A stretch of 64,000 bases of DNA from assembly GCF_000521865.1 (NCBI RefSeq), contig NZ_JAME01000009.1, forward strand, positions 1-64,000, given 5' to 3'. The DNA comes from Roseivivax isoporae LMG 25204 (GTDB taxonomy: Bacteria; Pseudomonadota; Alphaproteobacteria; Rhodobacterales; Rhodobacteraceae). Made by a program: the position numbers and the translations under genes. Under the pieces are notes generated by a model that was not told where the DNA came from, made no database searches, and worked only from the letters and a program-made list of their open reading frames with translations. Positions 23,956 through 32,821 of this stretch are shown one piece after another; position 1 is the stretch's first letter, and every line of letters starts with the position of its first letter.

Positions 23956-25794
23956 ATGGCCACCGGGACGGAGGGCGCGCTGGCGCCGGTGTTGGGTTTT
24001 GCTCTGGTCGGAGCGCTTGGCGTCGGGTCGCAATGGCTGGCGTGGCGGCTCCGGATGCCGGCGATCGTGCTGATGCTGGCAGCGGGCCTGATCGTGGGCC
24101 CGGGGCTCGGCATCCTCGATCCCGGGCGCGATTTCGGCGACCTCCTGCAGCCCATGGTGGCCATCGCGGTGGCGATCATCCTCTTCGAGGGCGGGCTCTC
24201 GCTGCATTGGGGCAGCCTCGCGGGTGCGGCGACCGGGGTCACGCGGCTCGTGGTGATCGGCGCGCCCCTCGGCTGGCTCGCCTCGGCGCTGGCGCTGCAC
24301 TACGCCGCGGGCCTGTCCTGGGCGACCTCGGCGGTCTTCGGCGGCATCATGATCGTCACCGGCCCCACGGTCATCGCGCCGCTCCTGCGGCAGGCGCGCC
24401 TGCGCCGACGACCGGCCGCACTCCTGCAATGGGAGGCGATCGTGAACGACCCGGTGGGCGCGCTCGCGGCGGTGCTGGCCTTCGAGATCGTCATCGTGCT
24501 CGAGACCGCGACCGGCGCGGGGACCGCCGCGCTGGACCTCGTGGTGGGCGTGGTGATCGCCTCGGTCCTGGGCCTCGCCGCCGGATGGGGCGCCGCGCGC
24601 GCCTTCGCCCGCGGGATGGTGCCCGAATACATGAAGGTGCCGGTGCTCTTCGCGCTCGTGCTGGGCGTCTTCGCGCTGTCCGACGCGGTCCTGCACGAAT
24701 CGGGGCTGCTCGCCGTGACGCTGATGGGGCTCCTCATCGCGAACGTCGAGCTGCCGTCCTATGTCGAGCTCCGCCGCTTCAAGGAACACGCGACCGTCCT
24801 CCTGGTCTCGGGCGTGTTCATCCTGCTGGCCGCCGACATGGACCGCGCGACGCTGGCGAGCCTCGACCTGAACGCGCTGCTCTTCGTGCTGGCGACGGTG
24901 CTGCTGGCACGTCCTGCGGCGGTGCTGACCGCGCTTGCCTTCTCGGACGTGCCGTGGCGCGAGCGGCTGCTCGTCGCCTTCACCGGCCCGCGCGGCGTGG
25001 TGCTCGTGGCGGTCGCCGGGCTCTTCGGTGCCCGCCTCGCCGAGATCGGCGTCGAGGACGGTGCGGCCATGCCGCCCCTGGCTTTCGCGCTGGTGGCCGC
25101 GACCGTGGTGTTGCACGGCTTCACGCTGCGGCCCCTCGCGCAACTCCTCGGCCTGACGGCGGCGGACCGGCCGGGTGTCCTGATCGTCGGCGGCTCGCCC
25201 TGGTCGGTGGCGCTGGCGCAGGCGCTGACGCGGCTCGACCTGCCGGTGATGATCGCCGATCCCAACCACGCCCACCTCCGCAGCGCGCGCGAGGCGGGCA
25301 TCGAGACGTTCTTCGGCGATGTCCTGTCCGAGGAGGCCGAGCACAGGCTCGACCTCGTGCGCTACGAGCAGGTGATCGCGGCGACCGACAACGACGCCTA
25401 CAACACGCTCGTGACCACCGACCTCGCCCCCGAATTCGGCCGCGAGAAGGTGTTCCAGCTCAAGCGGGTGCGCGACGGGTCGAGCCGCCACGCGCTGCCC
25501 GCGACGCTTGGCGGACGCGGGCTCGGCCCCGACGACAGCTTCGGCGAGGCGGTGGCCCGGATCGAGAGCGGCTGGGAATTCCGGGCGACGCGGCTGTCGT
25601 CCGAGTTCTCGCTGAAGGACTGGCGCGAGGCCAACCCTGAGGCCATCCCGGTGGCGGACCTGTCCGAGGGAGGCACCCTGCGGTTCCTCGAGCCGCGCGA
25701 CGAGCCGCGCGACGTCGAGGGGCTGCGGCTCGTCGCGCTGACGCCCAAGCGGCCGGAGCGGCGCGAGCGCGGGGAAAGGCGTCCGACCGCCTGA
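23956..25794 (+). CDS. Cation:proton antiporter (NhaP-like) with C-terminal TrkA-N domain
   Basis: The 612-residue protein has a hydrophobic N-terminal half (residues 1-395, about 12 helices) of the sodium/proton antiporter superfamily. The conserved A-I-V-N-D-P-V-G-A motif lies near residue 163, where the aspartate is expected to bind the cation. The C-terminal part includes a Rossmann-type TrkA-N/RCK domain (about 405-520: G-V-L-I-V-G-G-S-P-W-S onward) that would gate transport in response to nucleotide. Such proteins export Na+ or K+ in exchange for protons and help pH and salt homeostasis. A GGAGTGCGG precedes the ATG. It is convergent with scpB, with only 7 bp between the stops. Confidence 0.9.
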   Translation: MATGTEGALAPVLGFALVGALGVGSQWLAWRLRMPAIVLMLAAGLIVGPGLGILDPGRDFGDLLQPMVAIAVAIILFEGGLSLHWGSLAGAATGVTRLVVIGAPLGWLASALALHYAAGLSWATSAVFGGIMIVTGPTVIAPLLRQARLRRRPAALLQWEAIVNDPVGALAAVLAFEIVIVLETATGAGTAALDLVVGVVIASVLGLAAGWGAARAFARGMVPEYMKVPVLFALVLGVFALSDAVLHESGLLAVTLMGLLIANVELPSYVELRRFKEHATVLLVSGVFILLAADMDRATLASLDLNALLFVLATVLLARPAAVLTALAFSDVPWRERLLVAFTGPRGVVLVAVAGLFGARLAEIGVEDGAAMPPLAFALVAATVVLHGFTLRPLAQLLGLTAADRPGVLIVGGSPWSVALAQALTRLDLPVMIADPNHAHLRSAREAGIETFFGDVLSEEAEHRLDLVRYEQVIAATDNDAYNTLVTTDLAPEFGREKVFQLKRVRDGSSRHALPATLGGRGLGPDDSFGEAVARIESGWEFRATRLSSEFSLKDWREANPEAIPVADLSEGGTLRFLEPRDEPRDVEGLRLVALTPKRPERRERGERRPTA

Positions 25795-25801
25795 GCCGCG
25801 T

Positions 25802-26482
25802 TCAGTCTTCGAAAAGCTCGCTCTGGCCGCTGTCGGGTTCCTCGGCGGCGTCCTCGTCGGGCCCGGTCGGCGCGCCGAGGCCGGGCGCCGGGCGGCTTTC
25901 CAGCAGGCCCGCGGCGCGCAGCTCCTTGAGCCCCGGCAGGTCGCGCGCGCTCTCGAGCCCGAAATGGTCGAGGAAGGTCTCGGTCACGACGAAGGTCACC
26001 GGCCGGCCCGGCGTCATCTTGCGGCGGCCGAACCGGATCCACTCCATCTCGATCAGCTGGTCGACGGTGCCGCGGCTCACGCTCACGCCGCGGATCTCCT
26101 CGATCTCGGCGCGCGTCACGGGCTGGTGGTAGGCGATGATGGCGAGCGTCTCGATCGCCGCGCGGCTGAGCTTGCGGGTCTCGACGGTTTCCTCGCGCAT
26201 GAGGAAGCCGAGGTCGGGCGCCGTGCGGATCGCCCAGCCGTCGCCCACGCGCACAACCCGTACGCCGCGGCCCTCGTAACGCTTCTGCAGGTGCACCAGC
26301 GCCTCGGCCGCGTCGCAGCCATGCGGCATCCGGTCGTTGAGCGCGCGCGCGGTCATCGGCGTGGCCGAGGCAAAGAGCATCGCCTCGACCATGCGCTCCT
26401 GTTCCGCCATCACGGGCGCGGCAAAGAGGCTCTCGCGCGGGCGTTCCGTGCCCGCGTCGCCGGTGTCTTCGGGGTCGCTCAC
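25802..26482 (-). CDS. scpB: Segregation and condensation protein B (SMC-ScpAB)
   Basis: The 226-residue protein carries the two winged-helix domains of ScpB. The family motif I-E-T-L-A-I-I-A-Y-H-Q-P-V-T-R-A-E-I-E-x-I-R-G-V lies near residues 108-130, followed by the G-R-P-x-T-F-V-V-T wing. ScpB forms the kleisin complex with ScpA and SMC that organises and segregates the chromosome. The start is a GTG at 26482 overlapping the scpA stop in a GTGA junction, preceded by GGGAG. An acidic, low-complexity tail is typical for alphaproteobacterial ScpB. It is the last gene of the argS-SPOR-nagZ-scpA-scpB operon. Confidence 0.94.
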   Translation of the reverse strand: MSDPEDTGDAGTERPRESLFAAPVMAEQERMVEAMLFASATPMTARALNDRMPHGCDAAEALVHLQKRYEGRGVRVVRVGDGWAIRTAPDLGFLMREETVETRKLSRAAIETLAIIAYHQPVTRAEIEEIRGVSVSRGTVDQLIEMEWIRFGRRKMTPGRPVTFVVTETFLDHFGLESARDLPGLKELRAAGLLESRPAPGLGAPTGPDEDAAEEPDSGQSELFED

Positions 26483-27282
26483 GTCGGCCGCTCCCGGTCG
26501 GTGCGCCGGATCTCGATGGGCGCGAAGGTCTCGGACTGCCGGATCTGCGCGCGGCCCTCCTTCACCAGCTCGAGCGATGCGGCAAAGGTCGCGGCGGTGG
26601 CCGAGCGGCGCATCACCGGGTCGCCGCCCCAGCCCTCGGGCAGGTAGGAGGCGATGTCGGTCCACATGCCGGCAAAGCCGATCATGCCCCGCATCCGTTC
26701 GAGCGCCTGTTCCATGGTGTAGACCCGGTCGCGGTCCATCACGAAGGGCCGGAACTCGTCGCGCGTGCGGATGCGCGCATAGGCCTGCATGAGGTCGAGC
26801 AGCGTCGCTGTGTAGCTGACGCGCTTCACCCGCTCCATGCGTTCGGGCAGTCCGCGGGCAAAGATGTCGCGCCCGAGCCGGTCCCGTCCCATGAGCCGCG
26901 CCGCCACCTCGCGCATGGCCTGCAGCCGCTCGAGCTGGAAGGCGAGGTGCGCCGCCATCTCCTCGCCCGAGGGGCCTTCCTCCTCGGGGTCGGGGGGCAG
27001 CAGGAGCCGCGACTTGAGGAACGCGAGCCATGCCGCCATCACGAGGTAGTCGGCGGCGAGCTCGATCCGCAGGTCGCGCGCCTTTTCCACGAAGTCGAGA
27101 TATTGCCGGGCAAGGTGCAGGACCGAGATCCTGCGCAGGTCCACCTTCTGGGTGCGCGAGAGCGTCAGGAGAAGGTCGAGCGGCCCCTCGAAGCCGTCGA
27201 CGTCGACGATCAGCGCCTCGGCTTCGAGACGCTCGGCCACGCTCGGATGCGCGACCACCCTGTCCTGATCCGGTTTGGTCAT
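26479..27282 (-). CDS. scpA: Segregation and condensation protein A (kleisin)
   Basis: The 267-residue kleisin has the ScpA hallmark F-E-G-P-L-D-L-L-L near residue 31, followed by L-A-D/A-A-D-Y-L-V-M-A-A-W-L-A-x-L-K-S-R-L-L-L-P near 80-97, and a C-terminal winged helix that binds the SMC head. It bridges SMC dimers with ScpB and is cytoplasmic and nucleoid-associated. The ATG at 27282 overlaps the nagZ stop (TGATG). A GTG three bases earlier is an alternative start. The GTGA overlap with scpB ensures balanced synthesis. Confidence 0.94.
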   Translation of the reverse strand: MTKPDQDRVVAHPSVAERLEAEALIVDVDGFEGPLDLLLTLSRTQKVDLRRISVLHLARQYLDFVEKARDLRIELAADYLVMAAWLAFLKSRLLLPPDPEEEGPSGEEMAAHLAFQLERLQAMREVAARLMGRDRLGRDIFARGLPERMERVKRVSYTATLLDLMQAYARIRTRDEFRPFVMDRDRVYTMEQALERMRGMIGFAGMWTDIASYLPEGWGGDPVMRRSATAATFAASLELVKEGRAQIRQSETFAPIEIRRTDRERPT

Positions 27283-28292
27283 CACGCGGGCCCGCGGGGA
27301 AGCCCTTTCAACTGGGCAGCCAGCGCGTCGATGTCAACCTCCGGGGCAGGGCGGCGCGCCGCCAGCGCGGCCAGCGCGCGCACATGTGCCTCGGGCGTCA
27401 TGGCGCCCACGCGGTCGGTCAGCGCCTGCATCTCCGCGAGGTCGCCGTTGCAGTGCAGGACCGCGTCGCAACCCGCCGCCAGGCTCGCCGCGCCGCGGTC
27501 GGCCACGTCGCCCGACAGCGCCTGCATCGAGATGTCGTCGGTCATCACGAGGCCGGTGAACCCGATGTCCTGCCGGATCGCGCGCATCATGCGCGCCGAC
27601 ACGGTGGCGGCCGCCTCGGGATCGAAGGCCTCGAAGACGAGATGCGCGGTCATCCCGAGCGGCAGGCCGGCAAACGGCCGGAACGCGGCGAAATCGACCC
27701 GCTGCAGCTCCTCGGCCGCGGCGGATATGCGCGGCAGGTCGTGGTGGCTGTCGAGATCGGCGAGCCCGTGTCCCGGCATGTGCTTCACCACCGGCAGGAC
27801 GCCGCCTTCGGTCAGACCCGCCGCGACGGCTCGGCCGATCTCGACCACCCGCGCCACGTCCTCGCCGTAGCAGCGGTTGCGCAGGAAGCGGTGCGTGCCC
27901 GGCCGCGCAACGTCGAGCATCGGCGCGCAGTTGCCGTCGATCCCGTAGGACCTGAGTTCCGCCGCGATGATGCGGTAGCGCAGCTGCATGGCGCGGGGCG
28001 CCGCGGCGCCGTATTCCGCCACCTGGTCGAGCGGCGCCGGCCAGTCCCGCGCGAGCGGCGGGCGCAGGCGCTGCACCCGGCCGCCTTCCTGGTCGACGAA
28101 GATCGGCGCGTCGCGCCCGACGCTGGCGCGCAGCTCGGCCGTCAGCGCGCGCAGCTGGTCCCCGTCCGCGATGTTGCGCGCGAAGAGGATGAAGCCGAAG
28201 GGATTGGCCGACGCAAAGAGCCGCTTCTCGTCGTCCGAAAGCGCAGGGCCCGCGCAGCCGAGGATGGTGGCGCCGAACCGGTCCCCGGTCAC
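27282..28292 (-). CDS. nagZ: Beta-N-acetylhexosaminidase NagZ (peptidoglycan recycling)
   Basis: The 336-residue family 3 glycoside hydrolase removes N-acetylglucosamine from anhydro-muropeptides in the cytoplasm during cell-wall recycling. Diagnostic motifs are F-V-D-Q-E-G-G-R-V-Q-R near residue 65, K-H-M-P-G-H-G near 174 with D-S-H-x-D-L-P about 6 residues later (the flexible catalytic loop), and V-M-T-D-D-I-S-M near 260, containing the nucleophile Asp. The start is a GTG at 28292 in a GTGA overlap with the SPOR gene. The ring of cell-wall and chromosome genes in one operon is a Rhodobacterales feature. Confidence 0.94.
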   Translation of the reverse strand: MTGDRFGATILGCAGPALSDDEKRLFASANPFGFILFARNIADGDQLRALTAELRASVGRDAPIFVDQEGGRVQRLRPPLARDWPAPLDQVAEYGAAAPRAMQLRYRIIAAELRSYGIDGNCAPMLDVARPGTHRFLRNRCYGEDVARVVEIGRAVAAGLTEGGVLPVVKHMPGHGLADLDSHHDLPRISAAAEELQRVDFAAFRPFAGLPLGMTAHLVFEAFDPEAAATVSARMMRAIRQDIGFTGLVMTDDISMQALSGDVADRGAASLAAGCDAVLHCNGDLAEMQALTDRVGAMTPEAHVRALAALAARRPAPEVDIDALAAQLKGLPRGPA

Positions 28293-29284
28293 CGGGTCAC
28301 CACCGGGATGCAGTCGGCCTTTTCGGCGACGAAGGCCGCGCAGAACCGCCGCGCGTCCGACAGGTCGTCGAAGCCGTGCGCCCGCAGCCGGTAGAAGGTC
28401 TTGCCCCCCGACGACGCGCGCTCGATCACCCGCGCCTTGTCCTCGAGGTAGTCGCCGAACCGCGTGTCGAGCCGTGCCCACTCGGCGCGCGCCGTCTCGG
28501 GGCTGTCGAAGGCGCCGAGCTGCACGAGCCGGGTCCCGCCCTCGAGCGTGTCGGCCGCGATCTCGCGGGTCTCGGGTGCGGGCGGCATGGGGGCGGCGGC
28601 CGCACGGGCGGGCCGGCTCAGCGTCGCCGGGCGCACCGAGGGACGGCGCGAGACCGCGACACCCGGGACGCTCGCGGGGATCACCTCGAAGGCGGGCGTC
28701 GCCGCGTTCTGCACGTCGGCCAGGACCGCGTTGATGACATCGTCGGTATCGGTCGGGAGGTCCGCAGCATCCTCCTCCGTCTCGGCCAGGTCGGACAGGG
28801 GGGCGGTTCCGGCGGCCAGCTGGTCGGCGAGCGCATGCAGCGCGGCCTCGGCATCGCCGGTCTCCTCGGTCAGTTCGGCGAGCGAGGGCAGGGGGGCCTG
28901 GACCACCGGGCGCGGCACGGTCTCGACCGGCACGATCTCCGAACGGGCCACGTCCTCGTCGGAAAGCTCGGTCACGAGCGGCGCGAGCCTCAGTGTGTCG
29001 GCAGGGGCCGCGGCCAGCCCGGTGCCCGGCACCGCGTTCACCGACAGACCCTGGTGGTCGGCCAGTTCGCCGCCCGGCTGTTCGGGCGCGATGCGCATCG
29101 GGCCCTCGGCGGCAACCACGACCGGCACCCCCGAGACGTCGCGCAGCACGAGCTTGGTGCCCCAGACGCCCACGCCGATCAGCAGCGCGAGCGACATCGC
29201 CGCGCCGGCATAGTTCGTCCACGTCGCGATCGTCCGCGCGTGCCCGGACTCCGGACCGGATCCGTCGTAATAGGTTTCCGCCAT
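28289..29284 (-). CDS. SPOR-domain membrane protein
   Basis: The 331-residue protein has a short cytoplasmic N-terminus and one transmembrane helix near residues 24-47 (Y-A-G-A-A-M-S-L-A-L-L-I-G-V-G-V-W-G). A long low-complexity Ala/Glu/Pro periplasmic linker follows, then a C-terminal SPOR domain (about 250-331, T-R-L-V-Q-L-G-A-F then T-F-Y-R-L-R-A-H-G-F). SPOR domains bind denuded septal glycan strands and recruit proteins to the division site. I chose the ATG at 29284, preceded by GAGG, over one six codons upstream. Its coupling to nagZ is consistent with a cell-wall role, a candidate FtsN-like factor. Confidence 0.88.
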   Translation of the reverse strand: MAETYYDGSGPESGHARTIATWTNYAGAAMSLALLIGVGVWGTKLVLRDVSGVPVVVAAEGPMRIAPEQPGGELADHQGLSVNAVPGTGLAAAPADTLRLAPLVTELSDEDVARSEIVPVETVPRPVVQAPLPSLAELTEETGDAEAALHALADQLAAGTAPLSDLAETEEDAADLPTDTDDVINAVLADVQNAATPAFEVIPASVPGVAVSRRPSVRPATLSRPARAAAAPMPPAPETREIAADTLEGGTRLVQLGAFDSPETARAEWARLDTRFGDYLEDKARVIERASSGGKTFYRLRAHGFDDLSDARRFCAAFVAEKADCIPVVTR

Positions 29285-29390
29285 GCCTGCCTCGCCTGTC
29301 ATCGGCCGGGGCGGGTCCTTCGGGGACCGTCGTCCGCGCCGCCGGTGGTCTGCTCTGCTCGTCTCGACACCGGCGGACGCATTTTATGAG

Positions 29391-31136
29391 TCAGCGCATC
29401 TCTTCGACCGGTGCGACGCCAAGGATACCAAGACCGGCCGAAATGACAACCGACACGGCGCGCGCCAGCGCGATTTTCGCCGCGCTCGTGGCAGGCTGGT
29501 CCTCCTGCAGGAAGCGCAGCTCCGGCTGGTCGTTGCCGCGGTTCCACAGCGCGTGGAAGTCTGAGGCGAGGTCGTAGAGGAAGAACGCGACACGGTGCGG
29601 CTCGTGGCCCTTGGCGGCGATCTCGACGAGGCGCGGCCATTCGGCGAGCTTCTTGGCCACCGCCAGTTCCGCCTCGTGGTCGAGTTGGGCGACATCGGCC
29701 CCGGCGAGGGCCGTGTCCGACACGTCGAGCCCTGCGTCGCGGGCCTTGCGCAGGACCGAATGTACCCGTGCATGCGCGTATTGCACGTAGAAGACCGGGT
29801 TCTCCTTCGACTGCTCCAGCACCTTGCCGAAGTCGAAGTCGAGCGGCGCGTCGTTCTTGCGCGTCAGCATGACGAAGCGCGTGACGTCGGGCCCGACCTC
29901 GTCGACCACGTCGCGCAGCGTGACGAAGGTGCCCGCGCGCTTCGACATCTTGAACGGCTCGCCGTCCTTGTAGAGCTTCACCAGCTGGCAGAGCTTGATG
30001 TCGAGCGGCACGCGGCCGTCCGACAGCGCCGACACCGCCGCCTTCATCCGCTTGACGTATCCGCCGTGGTCGGCGCCGAACACGTCGATGAGCGCGTCGT
30101 AGCCGCGGCTGACCTTGTCCCAGTGATAGGCGATGTCGGGGGCGAAATAGGTCCAGGCGCCGTCCGACTTCATGATCGGCCGGTCCACGTCGTCGCCGTG
30201 CGCGGTCGAGCGGAACAGCGTCTGCTCGCGCGGCTCCCAGTCCTCGGGCGTCTTGCCCTTGGGCGGCTCGAGCGTGCCGCGATAGATCAGGTCCTTGGAT
30301 TTCAGCGTGTCGATGGCGCTCTCGATGCGGCCCGTGCCGTAGAGCGACTTCTCGGAAAAGAAGTGGTCCATCCGCACGCCGAGGAGCTTCAGGTCCTCGC
30401 GGATCAGTTCCATCATCGCGTCGGTGGCGAAGCTGCGCACCGCCTCGAGCCATTCGGCCTCGGGCTTGCCCATGTAGGCGTCGCCGACCTCGGCCTTGAG
30501 CGCCTCGCCGACCGCGATCAGGTACTCGCCCGGATAGGTCCCGTCGGCGAACTCCACCTCCTGGCCGTGGGCCTCGAGGTAGCGCAGGTAGACCGACCGC
30601 GCGAGCACGTCGACCTGCGCACCGCCGTCGTTGATGTAGTATTCGCGCGTCACGTCCCAGCCGGCGAAGTCGAGCAGGCTCGCAAGCGCGTCGCCGAAGA
30701 CCGCGCCGCGGGTGTGGCCCACGTGCAAAGGCCCCGTCGGGTTCGCCGAGACGTATTCGACGTTGACCTTGCGGCCGCCCCCCATGGTCGAGCGCCCGTA
30801 GCCGGTGCCCGCCGCGATCACCGCGCGCGGTACCTCCTGCCAGACCGACGTCTCGAGCCGCAGGTTGATGAAGCCCGGGCCCGCCACCTCGGCCGAGGCC
30901 ACGCGCGGGTCGGCCGCAAGCCGCGGCGCCAGCGCCTCGGCGATGTCGCGGGGTTTCTTGCCCGCGGGTTTCGCGAGCACCATGGCGGCGTTCGTCGCCA
31001 TGTCGCCGTGCCCCGCGTCGCGGGGCGGCTCGACCGTCACCGGCCCGAGGTCAAGCCCTCCGGGCAGGATCCCGTCCGCCTGCATCCCGCCGATGGCGGA
31101 CGCCACCAGCGCACCGATATCGGTGAAGAGAGTCAT
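29391..31136 (-). CDS. argS: Arginyl-tRNA synthetase
   Basis: The 581-residue class I synthetase charges tRNA-Arg. It contains the HIGH-type signature H-V-G-H within [13 protein letters not shown] near residue 120, the KMSKS-type loop F-K-M-S-K-R-A-G-T near 355, and the C-terminal DALR anticodon-binding domain ending in [11 protein letters not shown]. Length is normal. The start follows CAGGTGACAGC. It begins the large minus-strand gene set and is followed after 106 bp by the SPOR gene, so translation and cell-wall/chromosome functions share a transcript. Confidence 0.97.
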   Translation of the reverse strand: MTLFTDIGALVASAIGGMQADGILPGGLDLGPVTVEPPRDAGHGDMATNAAMVLAKPAGKKPRDIAEALAPRLAADPRVASAEVAGPGFINLRLETSVWQEVPRAVIAAGTGYGRSTMGGGRKVNVEYVSANPTGPLHVGHTRGAVFGDALASLLDFAGWDVTREYYINDGGAQVDVLARSVYLRYLEAHGQEVEFADGTYPGEYLIAVGEALKAEVGDAYMGKPEAEWLEAVRSFATDAMMELIREDLKLLGVRMDHFFSEKSLYGTGRIESAIDTLKSKDLIYRGTLEPPKGKTPEDWEPREQTLFRSTAHGDDVDRPIMKSDGAWTYFAPDIAYHWDKVSRGYDALIDVFGADHGGYVKRMKAAVSALSDGRVPLDIKLCQLVKLYKDGEPFKMSKRAGTFVTLRDVVDEVGPDVTRFVMLTRKNDAPLDFDFGKVLEQSKENPVFYVQYAHARVHSVLRKARDAGLDVSDTALAGADVAQLDHEAELAVAKKLAEWPRLVEIAAKGHEPHRVAFFLYDLASDFHALWNRGNDQPELRFLQEDQPATSAAKIALARAVSVVISAGLGILGVAPVEEMR

Positions 31137-31227
31137 GCTGTCACCTGTCGCTTGTCGACCGGCCTCTTACCACTCGGGTGGCCGGGGTCAATTCCGGCCG
31201 GCCGGGACAGGCGGGCAGGGAGCGGCC

Positions 31228-32235
31228 TCAGCCGCCGGTGTGGCTCATGTGGCGCGACACCCGCCCGTCGACCGACTGGCGCGAATAGTCGAAGTCGTGG
31301 CCCTTGGGCTTGCGCGCGATCGCCGCGCGGATCGCCTGCTCGAGCGGCACGTTGCTGCCCGGGTTGTTGCGCAGCGGCGCACGCAGGTCGGCATTGTCCT
31401 CCTGCCCGAGGCACATGAACAGCTCGCCCGTGCAGGTCAGCCGCACGCGGTTGCAGCTTTCGCAGAAATTGTGGGTCAGCGGCGTGATGAAGCCGATCTT
31501 CTGCCCGGTCTCCTCGATCCGGACATAGCGGGCGGGTCCACCCGTGCGCTCGGCGAGGTCGGTCAGCGTGTAGTGCTGCCCGAGCCGTGCGCGCAGGTCC
31601 GAGAGTTTCCAGTACTGGCCCAGCCGATCCTCGTTGCCGATGTCGCCCATGGGCATGACCTCGATCCAGGTCAGGTCCATGCCGCGCTCGGCGCACCATT
31701 CGGTGAGCGTGAACAGCTCGTCCTCGTTGAAGCCCTTCAGCGCCACGGTGTTGATCTTGATCCGGAGGCCCGCGCGCTGCGCCGCGTCGATGCCGCGCAT
31801 CACCTGCGGCAGCCGGCCCCAGCGGGTGATGTCCGCGAACTTCTTCTCGTCGAGCGTGTCGAGCGAGACGTTCACCCGGCGCACGCCCGCGGCATAGAGG
31901 TCGTCCGCGAACTTCTCGAGCTGCGAGCCGTTCGTGGTCAGCGTCAGCTCCTCGAGATCGCCCGCCTCGAGATGGCGGGTCATGGCGCGGAAAAAGGTCA
32001 TGATCTCGCGGCGCACCAGTGGCTCGCCCCCGGTGATGCGCAGCTTGCGCACCCCGAGCCCCACGAAGGTCGAGCACATCCGGTCGAGCTCCTCGAGCGT
32101 CAGCAGCTCCTTCTTGGGCAGGAACGACATGTTTTCTGACATGCAGTAGACGCAGCGGAAGTCGCACCGGTCGGTGACCGATACCCTGAGATAGCTGATC
32201 GGGCGCTGGAACGGGTCGATGAGCGGCGTGTTCAT
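31228..32235 (-). CDS. moaA: GTP 3',8-cyclase MoaA (molybdenum cofactor synthesis)
   Basis: The 335-residue radical SAM enzyme carries the first cluster ligands Cys24, Cys28 and Cys31 (C-D-F-R-C-V-Y-C) and the second cluster ligands in [14 protein letters not shown] near residue 265. It ends with a Gly-Gly pair needed for activity. It converts GTP to 3',8-cH2GTP, the first step of molybdopterin synthesis, in partnership with MoaC. The other moa genes are not in this window. It is divergent from the lipoprotein gene at 32314. The order moaA then argS downstream has only 91 bp between them. Confidence 0.96.
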   Translation of the reverse strand: MNTPLIDPFQRPISYLRVSVTDRCDFRCVYCMSENMSFLPKKELLTLEELDRMCSTFVGLGVRKLRITGGEPLVRREIMTFFRAMTRHLEAGDLEELTLTTNGSQLEKFADDLYAAGVRRVNVSLDTLDEKKFADITRWGRLPQVMRGIDAAQRAGLRIKINTVALKGFNEDELFTLTEWCAERGMDLTWIEVMPMGDIGNEDRLGQYWKLSDLRARLGQHYTLTDLAERTGGPARYVRIEETGQKIGFITPLTHNFCESCNRVRLTCTGELFMCLGQEDNADLRAPLRNNPGSNVPLEQAIRAAIARKPKGHDFDYSRQSVDGRVSRHMSHTGG

Positions 32236-32313
32236 TCCGAGAAGCTAGTAATTCCCGGGCCGAGGGGCAAGTATCGGGACGAGGAACGAGACAGGACAAA
32301 GGTCTGAACAGAC

Positions 32314-32808
32314 ATGCGCCTTACGAACGCCGGCCTGATGGTCGCCGCCCTATCGCTCGCCGCCTGCGCCGACATGCGCGACCGCTTCGGCGGACAGCAG
32401 GAACCCGCCGCGACCGCGACCGCCCCCGAGGCCGGCACCGCCGCCACGCCCGACACGCGCTTCCCGTCGCCCACCGCGCGCACGGTCGAGGATTTCGACG
32501 TCACCACGGCGGAGGAACGGCAAGAGGCCGCCGCGGCCCCGGCGCCGGGCGGCGAGCGGAACCTTGGCAGCACCGTCGCCTCGCTGGGCGATCCGGCGCA
32601 GGGAGGTTTCTGGCTCGAGACACCGCTCGTCACCACCGCGACGCAGGGCCGGGTCGTGTATCCGGCGACGGGGAAGTCCGCGCAGGTGGAGCTTCGCCCG
32701 ATCGAGGGCGCGGCCACCGCCGGCAGCCGCATCTCGCTGGCCGCCATGCGGCTGATCGAGGCGCCGCTCACGGACCTTCCGACCGTCGAGGTCTACGCCG
32801 GCGGCTGA
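32314..32808 (+). CDS. Small outer-membrane lipoprotein, unknown function
   Basis: The 164-residue product starts with a lipoprotein signal peptide: hydrophobic residues 6-16 and lipobox L-A-A-C with Cys18 as the acylated residue. The mature part is Ala/Pro/Glu-rich with a C-terminal beta-like segment (residues 105-164). No enzymatic motif is visible. It resembles the 'D-galactarate dehydratase/altronate hydrolase-like' lipoproteins annotated in Rhodobacterales, a label that carries no functional meaning. It is convergent with glmS (13-bp gap) and divergent from moaA. Confidence 0.75.
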   Translation: MRLTNAGLMVAALSLAACADMRDRFGGQQEPAATATAPEAGTAATPDTRFPSPTARTVEDFDVTTAEERQEAAAAPAPGGERNLGSTVASLGDPAQGGFWLETPLVTTATQGRVVYPATGKSAQVELRPIEGAATAGSRISLAAMRLIEAPLTDLPTVEVYAGG

Positions 32809-32821
32809 GCGCCGCGACGGC

